DNA from: JAFEDN01 sp963844565
GTDB taxonomy: Bacteria; Pseudomonadota; Gammaproteobacteria; Coxiellales; Coxiellaceae
Direction of reading: 5' to 3'
Assembly: GCA_963844565.1 (NCBI GenBank)
Contig: CAWJON010000002.1
Location: 1,674,001 to 1,738,000 of the forward strand
DNA: 64,000 bases
Each line of letters begins with the position of its first letter. The first letter of the stretch is position 1. Shown piece by piece: positions 44,883 to 53,945 of the stretch. The notes beneath the pieces are model-generated. The model worked only from the letters and a program-made list of their open reading frames with translations. It made no database searches and was not told where the DNA came from. The translations under genes were made by a program, and so were the position numbers.

Positions 44883-44916
44883 TTTTGAAAAGGCGCAAGA
44901 AATTTTGGCGATGGTT
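44883..44916. repeat. Direct repeat 3, short copy of the response-regulator 3' end
   Basis: These 34 bases are identical to 42128-42161 within the response-regulator gene (start TTTTGAAAAGG, end GCGATGGTT). They follow the AbiEii gene, so each of the two toxin-antitoxin modules is bounded by copies of the same sequence. Confidence 0.85.
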
Positions 44917-45026
44917 GTTAAAGTCAATTTTCGCTATACTTGGGGAATTGCTGTAAAAATACTGTATTGCTTGGCGGAAAGCTTCTTGCTAAGGTTAAAT
45001 CTTTACCAATCTGTTGGAGAAACATT

Positions 45027-45878
45027 GTGCCGCGCTATTTAGATCCTAAAACAGACATTGTCTTTAAAAAAATCTTCGGCCAACATCCGCATCTGCTCAA
45101 AAGCTTTCTCAACGCGGTGTTGCCACTGCCGCCAGATGGCCTGATCGGCAGTCTGGAATACTTGCCTAGCGAACAGGTTCCGCTCATTCCGAGCTTTAAA
45201 TACACGGTTGTGGATGTGCGCTGTACCGATCAACAAGGTCGTGTGTTTATTGTCGAAATGCAGATCCAATGGACCACCAGCTTTAAACAACGCATGCTGT
45301 TTAATGCCAGTAAAGCTTATGTCACTCAATTGGAAAAGGGTGAGCATTACCATTTACTCAAACCCGTCTATGGACTAGGGTTGATCAATACCATCTTCGA
45401 TCTAGATGGAAACGACTGGTATCATCATTATAAAATCATCAATGTCGACCAACCGCAGGCAGCCGAGATCAAGGATTTGCAATTAATATTTATTGAACTG
45501 CCAAAATTCAAAGCGAAGAATTTCCCCGAAAAGAAATTGCAAGTGTTGTGGCTACGTTTTATGGCAGAACTAAATGAAAAAGCCAACCAAGTGCCGGCAG
45601 AATGGCTGTCGGTGCCAGAAATCAAACAAGCGCTTGATTTGGCGGAGGAAGCAGCATACTCACCTGGAGAGTTAGCGGCATATGATCAATACTGGGATGC
45701 GATCAGCGTTGAAAAAACCCTGGTAAACGACGCCCATGAGAGTGGCTTGAAAAAAGGACGAGAAGAAGGTAAACAAGAAACTCAATATGCACTGGCACGT
45801 AAATTATTAGCCAAGGGCATGGAGATAGAAGAAATTGCTGCTTTAACGGAATTGCCATTGAATGACATTACGGTTTAA
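45027..45878 (+). CDS. Rpn/PDDEXK family transposase-like nuclease
   Basis: The 283-residue protein starts (M)PRYLDPKTDIVFKKIFGQHPHLLKSFLNAVLP, the hallmark of the Rpn/PD-(D/E)xK 'transposase' family. The nuclease strands are in VVDVRCTDQQGRVFIVEMQIQ. The C-terminus has the usual G-K-E-rich helix (GLKKGREEGKQE) and a short helix-turn. E. coli Rpn proteins are DNases that raise recombination. I chose the GTG at 45027 with GGAGA at 45016-45020. It may help explain the repeats next to it, but no direct link is shown. Confidence 0.88.
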   Translation: MPRYLDPKTDIVFKKIFGQHPHLLKSFLNAVLPLPPDGLIGSLEYLPSEQVPLIPSFKYTVVDVRCTDQQGRVFIVEMQIQWTTSFKQRMLFNASKAYVTQLEKGEHYHLLKPVYGLGLINTIFDLDGNDWYHHYKIINVDQPQAAEIKDLQLIFIELPKFKAKNFPEKKLQVLWLRFMAELNEKANQVPAEWLSVPEIKQALDLAEEAAYSPGELAAYDQYWDAISVEKTLVNDAHESGLKKGREEGKQETQYALARKLLAKGMEIEEIAALTELPLNDITV

Positions 45879-45881
45879 CCG

Positions 45882-46157
45882 TTAAATCCTAGGATTTTTT
45901 CTTTGCAGACTTCTGGAATTGGCAAGAATTAAACCAAATATTTTTTTGATAAAGCCAGAATCAATTTGATGAATAAAGCATAACCGTTCGTATTCTTGTT
46001 GTTGTTTTTTTTCGCGACTCGGGTCCCTTACCTTTATTTTAGCATTAATTTTTATTAATCTAATTTTTTTAGATATTTTCTGCCGCTGAGCCAGCTTTTT
46101 GATCAGCGAGGCATCTATTTTATCAATTTTTTCACGTAATTTTTTAAGATCTTCCAT
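45882..46157 (-). CDS. Chorismate mutase (AroQ class)
   Basis: This 91-residue all-helical protein starts MEDLKKLREKIDKIDASLIKKLAQRQKISKKI, the AroQ helix 1 with its conserved arginine and lysine. It continues with VRDPSREKKQ and the third helix. It turns chorismate to prephenate. It ends the aromatic operon and overlaps tyrA by 14 bases with the start chosen at 46157. In E. coli this domain is fused to PheA or TyrA; here it is free. Confidence 0.88.
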   Translation of the reverse strand: MEDLKKLREKIDKIDASLIKKLAQRQKISKKIRLIKINAKIKVRDPSREKKQQQEYERLCFIHQIDSGFIKKIFGLILANSRSLQRKNPRI

Positions 46158-46884
46158 GGTCAATCGCCTCATTCAATTTACTTAATTGATGCAGAAACTT
46201 TTCTCGTATCAGTTTCGCATAAGGATTATATTGATGCATATCTAAAAATAACCGCCAAGTATCATTAATCACCATTTGATTAATATTTAATAACGCCTGA
46301 AAATCGGGGGTGGAGATTTCTTGAGGCTGCAAATTTAAAGCAGCCAAACCTCGACCAATAAAATGCACCAGACCTTGCGAATTCGCCATTTCCTTATCAT
46401 GTGTCTCCGGATTAGCAATAATAACTTTCAAACCCATATCACTGAAGATTTTTTCTAATTTTCCGAATAATGCTTCTGAACAACGCACCGGACACATCAC
46501 AATTTTATGTCCTTGCAGTCCACCATGGCGTTTGACTGAATCAGGTCCAAACAAAGGGTGTGTTCCCAGCAACGGCTGGGCTGGATCAAAAACTTGTTGC
46601 ATGATGTTGGTAGGAAATATCTTAACCGAGCAACAATCAACAACCAAGGTATGTTTATTGAGCAACGGTTTAATTTCATTGCAGACTTGTCCAAAATCCG
46701 AAATAGGAACCAATATGAAAAGCACATCGGATGACGCCGCCACTTCTTTTAGGGTGGCAATGTTTACAGGGATATCCGCTTTTTCAATAATGTTTTTATC
46801 AAAAACCTGAATTGATCCATAAGGTAATAACGCGTTGGCCCATAACTTTCCAAACCGGCCATAACCAATAATTCCAAACTTCAT
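46144..46884 (-). CDS. tyrA: Prephenate (or arogenate) dehydrogenase
   Basis: The 246-residue protein starts KFGIIGYGRFGKLWA, a NAD(P)-binding Rossmann motif. It continues with the family words HTLVVDCCSVKIFP, LLGTHPLFGPDS and HDKEMANSQGLVHFIGRGL. It makes hydroxyphenylpyruvate (or tyrosine from arogenate). It is shorter than many TyrA proteins and has no ACT or mutase domain. It overlaps pheA by 4 bases. Confidence 0.9.
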   Translation of the reverse strand: MKFGIIGYGRFGKLWANALLPYGSIQVFDKNIIEKADIPVNIATLKEVAASSDVLFILVPISDFGQVCNEIKPLLNKHTLVVDCCSVKIFPTNIMQQVFDPAQPLLGTHPLFGPDSVKRHGGLQGHKIVMCPVRCSEALFGKLEKIFSDMGLKVIIANPETHDKEMANSQGLVHFIGRGLAALNLQPQEISTPDFQALLNINQMVINDTWRLFLDMHQYNPYAKLIREKFLHQLSKLNEAIDHGRS

Positions 46885-47456
46885 GCGCTTCTCCGCGAAA
46901 CGATAATAAACGTTGTTAAATTAGGTTGAATATCTTGAATATTACTGGCTAAAACGTCAAGTCCATAGATTTTGGCAGCTTTTGCTGAAGCAATGACTGC
47001 AGTGTCGGCGCTTAATTTCCCTTCTGCTAAATCTCGAGCTGCTTTGGCGGTATCTTGCCATAACAAACGTTCGGCTGATTTTAACTCTTTTTCCAAAAAT
47101 AATTCACACTGCGCGAAGCCTTGCGGGTGGGAAGCGATTTTTCGTATTTCTTTCAAAGAAACTTTAGGGCGAACCAATAAACATTGCTGAACGTTTAAAG
47201 TAAAATTATCTTCCAAATTAAATAGATATTTCCCCATCGCCTCAAAGGCCATCTTAACCAATCCGCCTCTGCAATTCATCACGGGGAAAATACCGAGGTC
47301 GACACGGCCTGCGCTAACGGCAGATAATACCCCTTCCATATCCACTAAAAAATCGAGTGTCGTTTGTAAACTGGCTTGTTGGGAATATTGCTCCCCTGCT
47401 TCTTCCGAGAAAGAACCTACCTCGCCAGACACACCTAAAATTATTTTTGCGGTCAT
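46881..47456 (-). CDS. pheA: Prephenate dehydratase-like protein without ACT domain
   Basis: The 191-residue protein has the periplasmic-binding-like dehydratase fold: GEVGSFSEEAGEQY (cf. GPxGTFS), LGIFPVMNCRGGLV (cf. GVVPIENS), SHPQGFAQCELFL (cf. SHPQALAQC), ADTAVIASAKAAKIYGL and PNLTTFIIVSR. It would make phenylpyruvate from prephenate. The regulatory ACT domain is missing and the GTFS and ENS motifs are altered, so activity is somewhat uncertain. It overlaps both neighbours by 4 bases. Confidence 0.85.
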   Translation of the reverse strand: MTAKIILGVSGEVGSFSEEAGEQYSQQASLQTTLDFLVDMEGVLSAVSAGRVDLGIFPVMNCRGGLVKMAFEAMGKYLFNLEDNFTLNVQQCLLVRPKVSLKEIRKIASHPQGFAQCELFLEKELKSAERLLWQDTAKAARDLAEGKLSADTAVIASAKAAKIYGLDVLASNIQDIQPNLTTFIIVSRRSA

Positions 47457-48538
47457 ATTAAATTTTGAATCCTTTGCCGAAGATAATGATCCATAATAAC
47501 TAATGCAGACATGGCGTCAACAATGGGGACTGCGCGCGGCAACACACAAGGATCATGTCGACCAGCAGCGGCAACCGTAACCGGCTGATGATGTACATCC
47601 ACGGTTTTTTGTTCTTGGCCAATGGTTGAAACGGGTTTAAACGCGACGCGAAAATAAATATCTTCGCCATTAGAGATGCCACCTAAAGTACCACCGGCGT
47701 AATTTGAAGCAAATTTAACTTCTCCTTTTTCAATGAAAACCGAGTCGTTATGTTGGCTGCCGCGAAGTGTTACCCCCGCAAAACCCGAGCCTATCTCAAA
47801 ACCTTTCACCGCATTAATGCTTAGCATCGCTTTACCTAAATCCGCCGATAATTTATCAAATACAGGTTCGCCTAATCCGGGTGGCGCATTGCGTATCACG
47901 CCTTTGATAACGCCGCCGATCGAATCTTTTTCCAATTTTATTTTTTCAATCAACGCTATCATTTTTTGCGCGACAATAGGATCAGGACAGCGAACTATAT
48001 TTTGCTCGATATCTGCAAATTTAATTTGGCGGTGATCAATCGGAGTCGTAATCTCGCCGACTTGTTCAACATAGCTTAAAATTTCTATATTTAAATGTTC
48101 TTTTAAATATTTTTTGGCGATAGCGCCTGCCGCAACTCTGGCTAAGGTTTCACGCGCACTGGCGCGGCCACTGCCGCGAAAATCACGCGCGCCATATTTT
48201 TTTAGGTAAGTAAAATCAGCATGTGAAGGTCGATATAAATTTTTTAATTCAGAATAATCCTGCGGCCGCATGTCAGCATTGTAAGCCAACAACAAAATAG
48301 GAGTTCCTGTGGTTTTTCCTTCAAAAAAACCCGAAAGAATATGGATTTTATCCTCTTCTTTTCTTGGCGTCGTAATCCTACTTTGCCCTGGTTTACGTCG
48401 GTCTAATTCAAATTGAATTTCTTCTTCCGTAATTGCAATTCCTGCTGGGCAGCCATCTATGATGACCCCGACTGCTCCCCCATGCGATTCGCCACAGGTG
48501 GTAATGCGGAAAGATTGTCCGAAACTATTTCCTGGCAT
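47453..48538 (-). CDS. aroC: Chorismate synthase
   Basis: AroC turns EPSP to chorismate with reduced FMN. The 361-residue protein has the three signatures: GESHGGAVGVIIDGCPAG, GSGRASARETLARVAAGAIAKK and GRHDPCVLPRAVPIVDAM. It lies 2 bases after aroB and overlaps pheA by 4 bases. Confidence 0.97.
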   Translation of the reverse strand: MPGNSFGQSFRITTCGESHGGAVGVIIDGCPAGIAITEEEIQFELDRRKPGQSRITTPRKEEDKIHILSGFFEGKTTGTPILLLAYNADMRPQDYSELKNLYRPSHADFTYLKKYGARDFRGSGRASARETLARVAAGAIAKKYLKEHLNIEILSYVEQVGEITTPIDHRQIKFADIEQNIVRCPDPIVAQKMIALIEKIKLEKDSIGGVIKGVIRNAPPGLGEPVFDKLSADLGKAMLSINAVKGFEIGSGFAGVTLRGSQHNDSVFIEKGEVKFASNYAGGTLGGISNGEDIYFRVAFKPVSTIGQEQKTVDVHHQPVTVAAAGRHDPCVLPRAVPIVDAMSALVIMDHYLRQRIQNLI

Positions 48539-48540
48539 AA

Positions 48541-49650
48541 TTACTCCGCAACGATTTGTTGGTAGGCTTGTTTGACCAGCTCATCATCAATAGGATGCGC
48601 ATAAGTTTCATTATGCGCGTAAATTTTCCCAATGTCTTGAAGCAGAACATAGAGTACCCGGCCTAATTTTTTCTTTTTATCCAGTCGAGTGGCTTGTAAT
48701 ACTTTTTCTACCGGATATTTTTTTAATTGTTGAGGTAGGATACCTAATTTAGAGAAAAACGCCGCAATTCTTAAATAATGTTGTGGAGATAAAATGCCTT
48801 TTAATTCAGCTATTTTAGCCTCCCACAAAATACCATAACCAACCGCGTAACCATGCAATAATTTATAGTTACTGAGTTTTTCCAAAGCGTGCCCAATGGT
48901 ATGACCAAAATTCAAGACCATGCGCATTCCTTGTTCTTTTTCATCTTGCGCGACAACCTCTGCTTTAATTTTTACTGATTTTTGAATAATTTTTTCCAGT
49001 ATGCTTTCATTTTTCGCCAAGCAAAGTGGCAGCACTTTTTCAATAAATTTAAAAGCTTGCTGATCATGAGTTAGAAACATTTTTACCGCTTCGATCAATC
49101 CATTAATTAACTGTTTTTCCGGCAAGGTCTTTAAAGCAGATATATCAATAATAACACTTAAAGGTTGCCAAAATGCGCCAATTAAATTTTTACCAAAGGG
49201 AGTGTCAATGGCGGTTTTGCCACCCACACTACTGTCTACCATAGCCAATAACGAGGTGGGAATTTGAATGAATTGAATGCCTCTCATATAGGTGGCCGCA
49301 GTAAATCCAGCAATGTCGCCAACCACGCCCCCACCCAAAGCCAAACACAACGCATTACGGCCAATTCCCTTCTGCAGCATATTTTTTTCGATAAATTCCT
49401 TAGTTTTTTGGATTTTAGAATGCTCTCCCGGCTGAAAAGACAGTAACAAAACTTGCAGGCCCATCGCTTGCAGTTTTTTTGTTAGCGCTTTTCCATATAA
49501 TTTCTTGATAGCGTGATCGGTAATAATAACAATATCCACCACATCTTTCTTAGGTAGCCATTGTTCAGGTTTTTGTAACAGATCCTTCTGGATGTGAATG
49601 GAATAAGTCGTGGGAGGAGATGGCGGAATTTTAACGATGACTTTAGGCAT
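48541..49650 (-). CDS. aroB: 3-dehydroquinate synthase
   Basis: AroB is a NAD- and metal-dependent enzyme closing the dehydroquinate ring. The protein has 369 residues with GGGVVGDIAGFTAATYMRG (NAD site), PTSLLAMVDSSVGGKTAID, and the metal ligands in VLNFGHTIGHALE and HGYAVGYGI. The ATG at 49650 is chosen over 49656 because AGAGG lies 7 bases before it but only 1 base before the other. It overlaps the DAHP synthase gene by 8 bases. Confidence 0.96.
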   Translation of the reverse strand: MPKVIVKIPPSPPTTYSIHIQKDLLQKPEQWLPKKDVVDIVIITDHAIKKLYGKALTKKLQAMGLQVLLLSFQPGEHSKIQKTKEFIEKNMLQKGIGRNALCLALGGGVVGDIAGFTAATYMRGIQFIQIPTSLLAMVDSSVGGKTAIDTPFGKNLIGAFWQPLSVIIDISALKTLPEKQLINGLIEAVKMFLTHDQQAFKFIEKVLPLCLAKNESILEKIIQKSVKIKAEVVAQDEKEQGMRMVLNFGHTIGHALEKLSNYKLLHGYAVGYGILWEAKIAELKGILSPQHYLRIAAFFSKLGILPQQLKKYPVEKVLQATRLDKKKKLGRVLYVLLQDIGKIYAHNETYAHPIDDELVKQAYQQIVAE

Positions 49651-50692
49651 TTGCATACCTCTTTTCAGCTAACTCAATCAGTGATTTTTCGGTAGCTTCC
49701 CATCCTACACAACCGTCTGTGATGGAGAGACCTTGTAGATCTATATTAGCAGGATATTGACTATCTATTTTTTGGCTACCTTCTTTTAAAAAACTTTCCA
49801 TCATAAAACCTTTAACCAGATGTTTAAGTTCAGGAAATTGAGCAATGTCGTTCATAACCGATTCAATCACATTAGGCTGCAAACGGTAATCTTTTTTGCC
49901 CGCCAACATACAGTTGTCATGACTGGCGTCGACCATAACCGAAGGATTTTTAATTTTCTGTGCATTCATTAATCTTAGCGCTTCACGAAGATTATCGTTG
50001 TCAAAATTTGGCCCTACATTACTACCACGCAAAACCAAATGTGCATATTCGTTTCCGTTCGTTTGCACTTCATAGCCGTCAAAAACTGCCACATGTGGGG
50101 ATTGAGCAGCCAATATACTGTTCATCCCTACGGTTAAAGAACCATGGGTTGGGTTTTTCATGCCCACCGCACAATCAATGGCTGAGGCAAAAATTCGATG
50201 TTCTTGGTCTTCTGTGCTGCGTGCACCGATGGCCACCCAAGATAATAATTCTAAAAAACCTCTGGAATTATGAGTAAACAACGCTTCATCGGCAATTGCC
50301 AAACCTTTTTCAATGACTTTAATCATCATATCACGCGCATAACGCATACCGGCTTCAATATCGGGATAAGCTGAAGGATCAGGTTGGTTCACAGGACCCG
50401 TCCAACCTTTCGTCGTCCGTGGTTTTTGGATATAAACTCGCATCACCAGCTTCAAATGGGCTTTAACTTTTTCATTTAATTTAACCAGTCGATCTGCGTA
50501 TTCTAAAACCGCTGGTTTTGGCCACGCCGAGCAAGGCCCCACGACCACCAATAAACGAGAATCTTTGCCATTAAAAATATTTTTCACTTCTTCCCGGTCT
50601 TTTAATATTTGCTCATACCCTTTTGGTGACAAGGGCAGCTCACGAATGAGATCATCCGCAGAAGGCAATTTTTTAATAATGGCGTAGTTCAT
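49643..50692 (-). CDS. aroG: DAHP synthase (3-deoxy-7-phosphoheptulonate synthase), class I
   Basis: This is the first enzyme of the shikimate pathway, joining PEP and erythrose 4-phosphate. The 349-residue protein has the AroF/G/H-type words VVVGPCSAWP, MRVYIQKPRTTKGWTG, IGARSTEDQEHR, MKNPTHGSL and VDASHDNC. The lysine and metal ligands are in place. Which feedback type (Phe, Tyr, Trp) it is cannot be told, so the symbol is approximate. It overlaps aroK by 4 bases. Confidence 0.94.
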   Translation of the reverse strand: MNYAIIKKLPSADDLIRELPLSPKGYEQILKDREEVKNIFNGKDSRLLVVVGPCSAWPKPAVLEYADRLVKLNEKVKAHLKLVMRVYIQKPRTTKGWTGPVNQPDPSAYPDIEAGMRYARDMMIKVIEKGLAIADEALFTHNSRGFLELLSWVAIGARSTEDQEHRIFASAIDCAVGMKNPTHGSLTVGMNSILAAQSPHVAVFDGYEVQTNGNEYAHLVLRGSNVGPNFDNDNLREALRLMNAQKIKNPSVMVDASHDNCMLAGKKDYRLQPNVIESVMNDIAQFPELKHLVKGFMMESFLKEGSQKIDSQYPANIDLQGLSITDGCVGWEATEKSLIELAEKRYANA

Positions 50693-51243
50693 CCACTTTT
50701 CTCCATTTTTTCTATAATATTGGCGACCGTTTCCACTACGGAAAATGTATTATCGACAGTAATATTAGCTAATTTATCATATATGATGGTGCGTTGTTCC
50801 CACAATTTTTGAAAAAACTCGGCAGGGTCTTGATTTTCTGGAAAAAAAGCAGGCCTACCTAAATTCATCATTCGCTGGAAAACCAATTCCTTTTCGGCAG
50901 TTAAGTGAATAATCCAATGGAATTTAATGAGAATTTGATTTTCTTCCGGTATCGGCGTTCCTCCACCCAAAGCAATAACACCCGGTGGAAACTCCAAGAC
51001 CTGGCGTAAAGCCCCGTTTTCTCTTTCTCGAAAAAATTTTTCTCCGTGCAGATTAAAAATTTCCCGGCAAGAAAGTGCTTGCTGCTGTTCGTTTTTATAA
51101 TTAAGCTCAATCAGTTGATCAAGATCTACAAACTCAACACTTAATTTTTCCGCCAAAGCTTTTCCAACCGTAGATTTGCCGACGTTTTTGAACCCGATCA
51201 ATATAATATGTTTCTTTAGAGTTAAGTTAGAATTTGAATTCAC
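50689..51243 (-). CDS. aroK: Shikimate kinase
   Basis: The 184-residue P-loop kinase has GFKNVGKSTVGKALA, the shikimate-binding DLDQLIE and FREREN, and ALGGGTPI. It phosphorylates shikimate. Translation seems to start at a GTG that shares one base with the aroA stop (TAGTG), so it is coupled. Length and motifs are normal. Confidence 0.95.
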   Translation of the reverse strand: MNSNSNLTLKKHIILIGFKNVGKSTVGKALAEKLSVEFVDLDQLIELNYKNEQQQALSCREIFNLHGEKFFRERENGALRQVLEFPPGVIALGGGTPIPEENQILIKFHWIIHLTAEKELVFQRMMNLGRPAFFPENQDPAEFFQKLWEQRTIIYDKLANITVDNTFSVVETVANIIEKMEKSG

Positions 51244-52535
51244 TAAGCAAGTTCCATTTTCGCGCCTAATCTTTGCATCATTTCAACATAATTAGGAAAA
51301 GTTTTAGCAATCGCTTCCGCATCATCAACGATCGTGGCGCCTTCAGCCATCAGGCCTGCGAGCGCCAACGCCATTACCGTGCGATGATCGCCGTATCCAT
51401 GAACTTTACTTCCTGTTAACTGACTTTGATAAATAACCATGCCATCAGAATGTTCCTCAACTAAACCGCCCATTTTTTTCAGGCCTTCAGTAATAGAATG
51501 AATACGATCGGTTTCTTTAATGCGCGCTTGTTTCACATTGGTAATGGAAGTTTTGCCGTCGGCATAGCACCCGACCACCGCCAAAGTGGGTAAAAGATCT
51601 GGGATATCGTTAGCGTCAACACAAATTCCGTTTAATTTTTTCCCACCCTTAATGATTAAGCGTGAAGGTTCGCACTCAATGTCCGCTCCCATCTTTCTTA
51701 AGATATCCACCAAGCGTTTATCGCCCTGCGGATCTTGCATATCCAGGCCTTGTAATTCTATTGTTGTTCCCAATAAAGCGCCTGCTGCAATCAAATACGA
51801 TGCGGAAGAAAAATCGCCGGTGATGACTTTACGAAAAGGACGATAACTTTGCCGACCGACAATTTTAAATGTATCCATTTTTCCCGAAATGTGATGGGTA
51901 TATTGAATCTTTTGCTCCAGCAACCAGTTTAATGTCATTTCTATGTAAGGTCGTTCATGTAGATCGATAACCGTTATTTCACTATCTTCTTCAGCACAAG
52001 GTAGCGCAATCAGCAAAGCAGATAAGTATTGGGAACTTAAACCATCAATCGAGGTTTTTCCGCCACGGAGTTCGCCACTGATTTGAAGGGGGCAAGCATT
52101 TGGTTTTCCGAGGTAGTCAATTTTTAAGCCTAAATTTCTTAATGCATCCACTAAGGTATGGATCGGCCGCGCTCGCATTTGTTCACCACAATCAAATTTC
52201 ATTGGGGTCAGGGGATTCAAACGATATCCTAATAAAGGTAATGAAAAACGCGTGGTAATGCCGGAATTGCCGGAATTCACTTCTGCAGAAGTAGAAAGCA
52301 AAGGCAAACCTGAACTGGTTAGTTGGATTGTCTTCTCATGCTGAGTCACGATTGCGCCCAAGGTTTGACATACACGAATAGCATCGCGCATGTCGTCAGA
52401 ATCTAATACATTACCCAGCGTTGAAGTTCCTTTTGCCAATAAAGCAAAAAATAAAGCGCGAATGTTTTGTGACTTTGAACTCGGGGGAGTCGCTGAGCCC
52501 GACAATTCAGAGGTCTTGTGAACAATTAAATCCAT
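51243..52535 (-). CDS. aroA: EPSP synthase (3-phosphoshikimate 1-carboxyvinyltransferase)
   Basis: AroA joins PEP to shikimate 3-phosphate. The 430-residue protein has PPSSKSQNIRALFFALLAKG, the family NSGITTRF word (usual form GNSGTTxR), DLPPLLP-like DIPDLLPTLAV, KETDRI and GDHRTVMALALAG. It is the first gene of the eight-gene aromatic operon. Genes aroD/aroQ and aroE, needed to link AroB to AroK, are not in the window. Confidence 0.97.
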   Translation of the reverse strand: MDLIVHKTSELSGSATPPSSKSQNIRALFFALLAKGTSTLGNVLDSDDMRDAIRVCQTLGAIVTQHEKTIQLTSSGLPLLSTSAEVNSGNSGITTRFSLPLLGYRLNPLTPMKFDCGEQMRARPIHTLVDALRNLGLKIDYLGKPNACPLQISGELRGGKTSIDGLSSQYLSALLIALPCAEEDSEITVIDLHERPYIEMTLNWLLEQKIQYTHHISGKMDTFKIVGRQSYRPFRKVITGDFSSASYLIAAGALLGTTIELQGLDMQDPQGDKRLVDILRKMGADIECEPSRLIIKGGKKLNGICVDANDIPDLLPTLAVVGCYADGKTSITNVKQARIKETDRIHSITEGLKKMGGLVEEHSDGMVIYQSQLTGSKVHGYGDHRTVMALALAGLMAEGATIVDDAEAIAKTFPNYVEMMQRLGAKMELA

Positions 52536-52578
52536 AATCCTTTTCCTAATCTAAAAACCAAAGTTTTGATCATTATAC

Positions 52579-52704
52579 TGCAATTTCCGCTGAGGCGGAA
52601 ATTGCTTCCTGGTTTAGATGCTGAGCCGCAGCAAAGCTGCATCTCAGCAATGAAGGGGAAGATCGCTCCGCTCTTCTCCCCCTCGCGATCCCCCATCAGG
52701 AAGT
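52579..52704 (-). repeat. Palindromic element family A, intergenic copy 2
   Basis: The copy matches 391-513 over most of its length (GATGCTGAGCCGCAGCAAAG, CTCTTCTCCCCCTCGCGATC). Its first hairpin has changed on both arms (CAATTTCCGCTGAGGCGGAAATTG), so pairing is kept while the sequence varies. It fills part of the 291-base space between aroA and rlmN. The rest (52705-52826) has fragments of another repeat seen near 36640 and no gene. Confidence 0.8.
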
Positions 52705-52826
52705 GATTTTCTACGAAAAATTATTTAGTCCCGTCATGGTGCGGCTCGACCGCGCAATCCAGGAATTAATATTTACACTGTAAAAGAGCCTATCAAAATA
52801 GCATGAACCCGATTAAACGTTGATAT

Positions 52827-53945
52827 TTATACTGGATTCTGACTTTCGTCAGAATGACGGAATTGCGCAGATCGGCGTGCGCCAACAAGATTTTTAATTT
52901 TTCCAGCCAGCTGACCACAAGCGGCATCAATATCATCTCCACGCTTTCGCCGCACCCAGGTTGGAATCTTTTTTTGAATTAAATATTCTTGAAAAGATTT
53001 TATAGTTGCTGGATCTGAACAGTGGTATGAGGAACCTGAAAAAGGATTAAACGGAATTAGATTGACCTTACAATGAATACTTTTTAATAACTCGCTTAGT
53101 TCTTCAGCATGAGATAATTGATCATTGATTCCCGCTAACATCACATATTCAAATAAAATTTTTTGTTTAGAATGGAGCGGGTAATAATCACGGCAAACGG
53201 GCATTAGAACTTCTAAAGGAAATTTTTTATTCAGCGGCACTAGCTGATCACGTAGCTGGTTATTGGGCGCATGCAAAGAAATGGCGACAGAGATTGGGCT
53301 ATCCTGACGCAATTCTCGCAGCGCTGGAACCAATCCTGATGTACTTAAAGTAACCCGATACTTTGACAATCCATAAGCACAAACGTCTAACATTAAATCC
53401 AAAGCTGGTAACACGGCTTTATAATTTAATAGCGGCTCCCCCATTCCCATCAAAACAACATTGGTAATGGGCAAAGGGACACGATCAGCCAAATCAGCTA
53501 AACGTTTCTTCGCCCAAGCAATTTGCCCTATTATTTCTGCGGTGGTTAGATTTCGATTGAAACCGGCTTTAGCGGTAGCACAAAAACTACAATTTAAACT
53601 ACAACCTACCTGACTGGAAATGCAAAGCGTTCCCCGGTTTGATTCAGGAATGTATACCGTTTCAATGGCATTATGATCATTAAGACTTAATAACCATTTT
53701 AACGTGCCATCCTGCGAGGCGGTTTCTTTAACCAATTGTGGCCATGTGACAACTGCTTGCGCTTGTAATTTATTTTGCAAGCGCGAACTCAATGTGGTCA
53801 TGGCAAAAAAATCACTGATCTGATGACAATGAATCCACTTTAGTATCTTCACAGCATGAGTCGGCGATTCCTCTATTGAAAGGAGGTAGGCCTGCAATGC
53901 TGCGCGGTTATAATCAAACAGATTAACCTTGGCAGAAGATTTCAT
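52827..53945 (-). CDS. rlmN: 23S rRNA/tRNA (adenine-2) methyltransferase RlmN
   Basis: RlmN is a radical-SAM enzyme that methylates A2503 of 23S rRNA and A37 of some tRNAs. The 372-residue protein has CSLNCSFCATAKAGF (C115, C119, C122), VLMGMGEPLLNY and a C-terminal DIDAACGQLAGK with the methyl-carrying cysteine. The last residues, RHSDESQNPV, come from a dispersed repeat (TTCTGACTTTCGTCAGAA), so the original end was replaced or extended. It precedes neither pilF nor rodZ here. Confidence 0.96.
   Translation of the reverse strand: MKSSAKVNLFDYNRAALQAYLLSIEESPTHAVKILKWIHCHQISDFFAMTTLSSRLQNKLQAQAVVTWPQLVKETASQDGTLKWLLSLNDHNAIETVYIPESNRGTLCISSQVGCSLNCSFCATAKAGFNRNLTTAEIIGQIAWAKKRLADLADRVPLPITNVVLMGMGEPLLNYKAVLPALDLMLDVCAYGLSKYRVTLSTSGLVPALRELRQDSPISVAISLHAPNNQLRDQLVPLNKKFPLEVLMPVCRDYYPLHSKQKILFEYVMLAGINDQLSHAEELSELLKSIHCKVNLIPFNPFSGSSYHCSDPATIKSFQEYLIQKKIPTWVRRKRGDDIDAACGQLAGKIKNLVGARRSAQFRHSDESQNPV

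Noticed and set aside
42135..44916. CRISPR array
   Set aside because: Only three copies exist, spaced by whole genes and of unequal length; no short regular spacers and no cas genes.
46532..46810. Plus-strand frame of 92 codons opposite tyrA
   Set aside because: It is an antisense shadow of a conserved gene.
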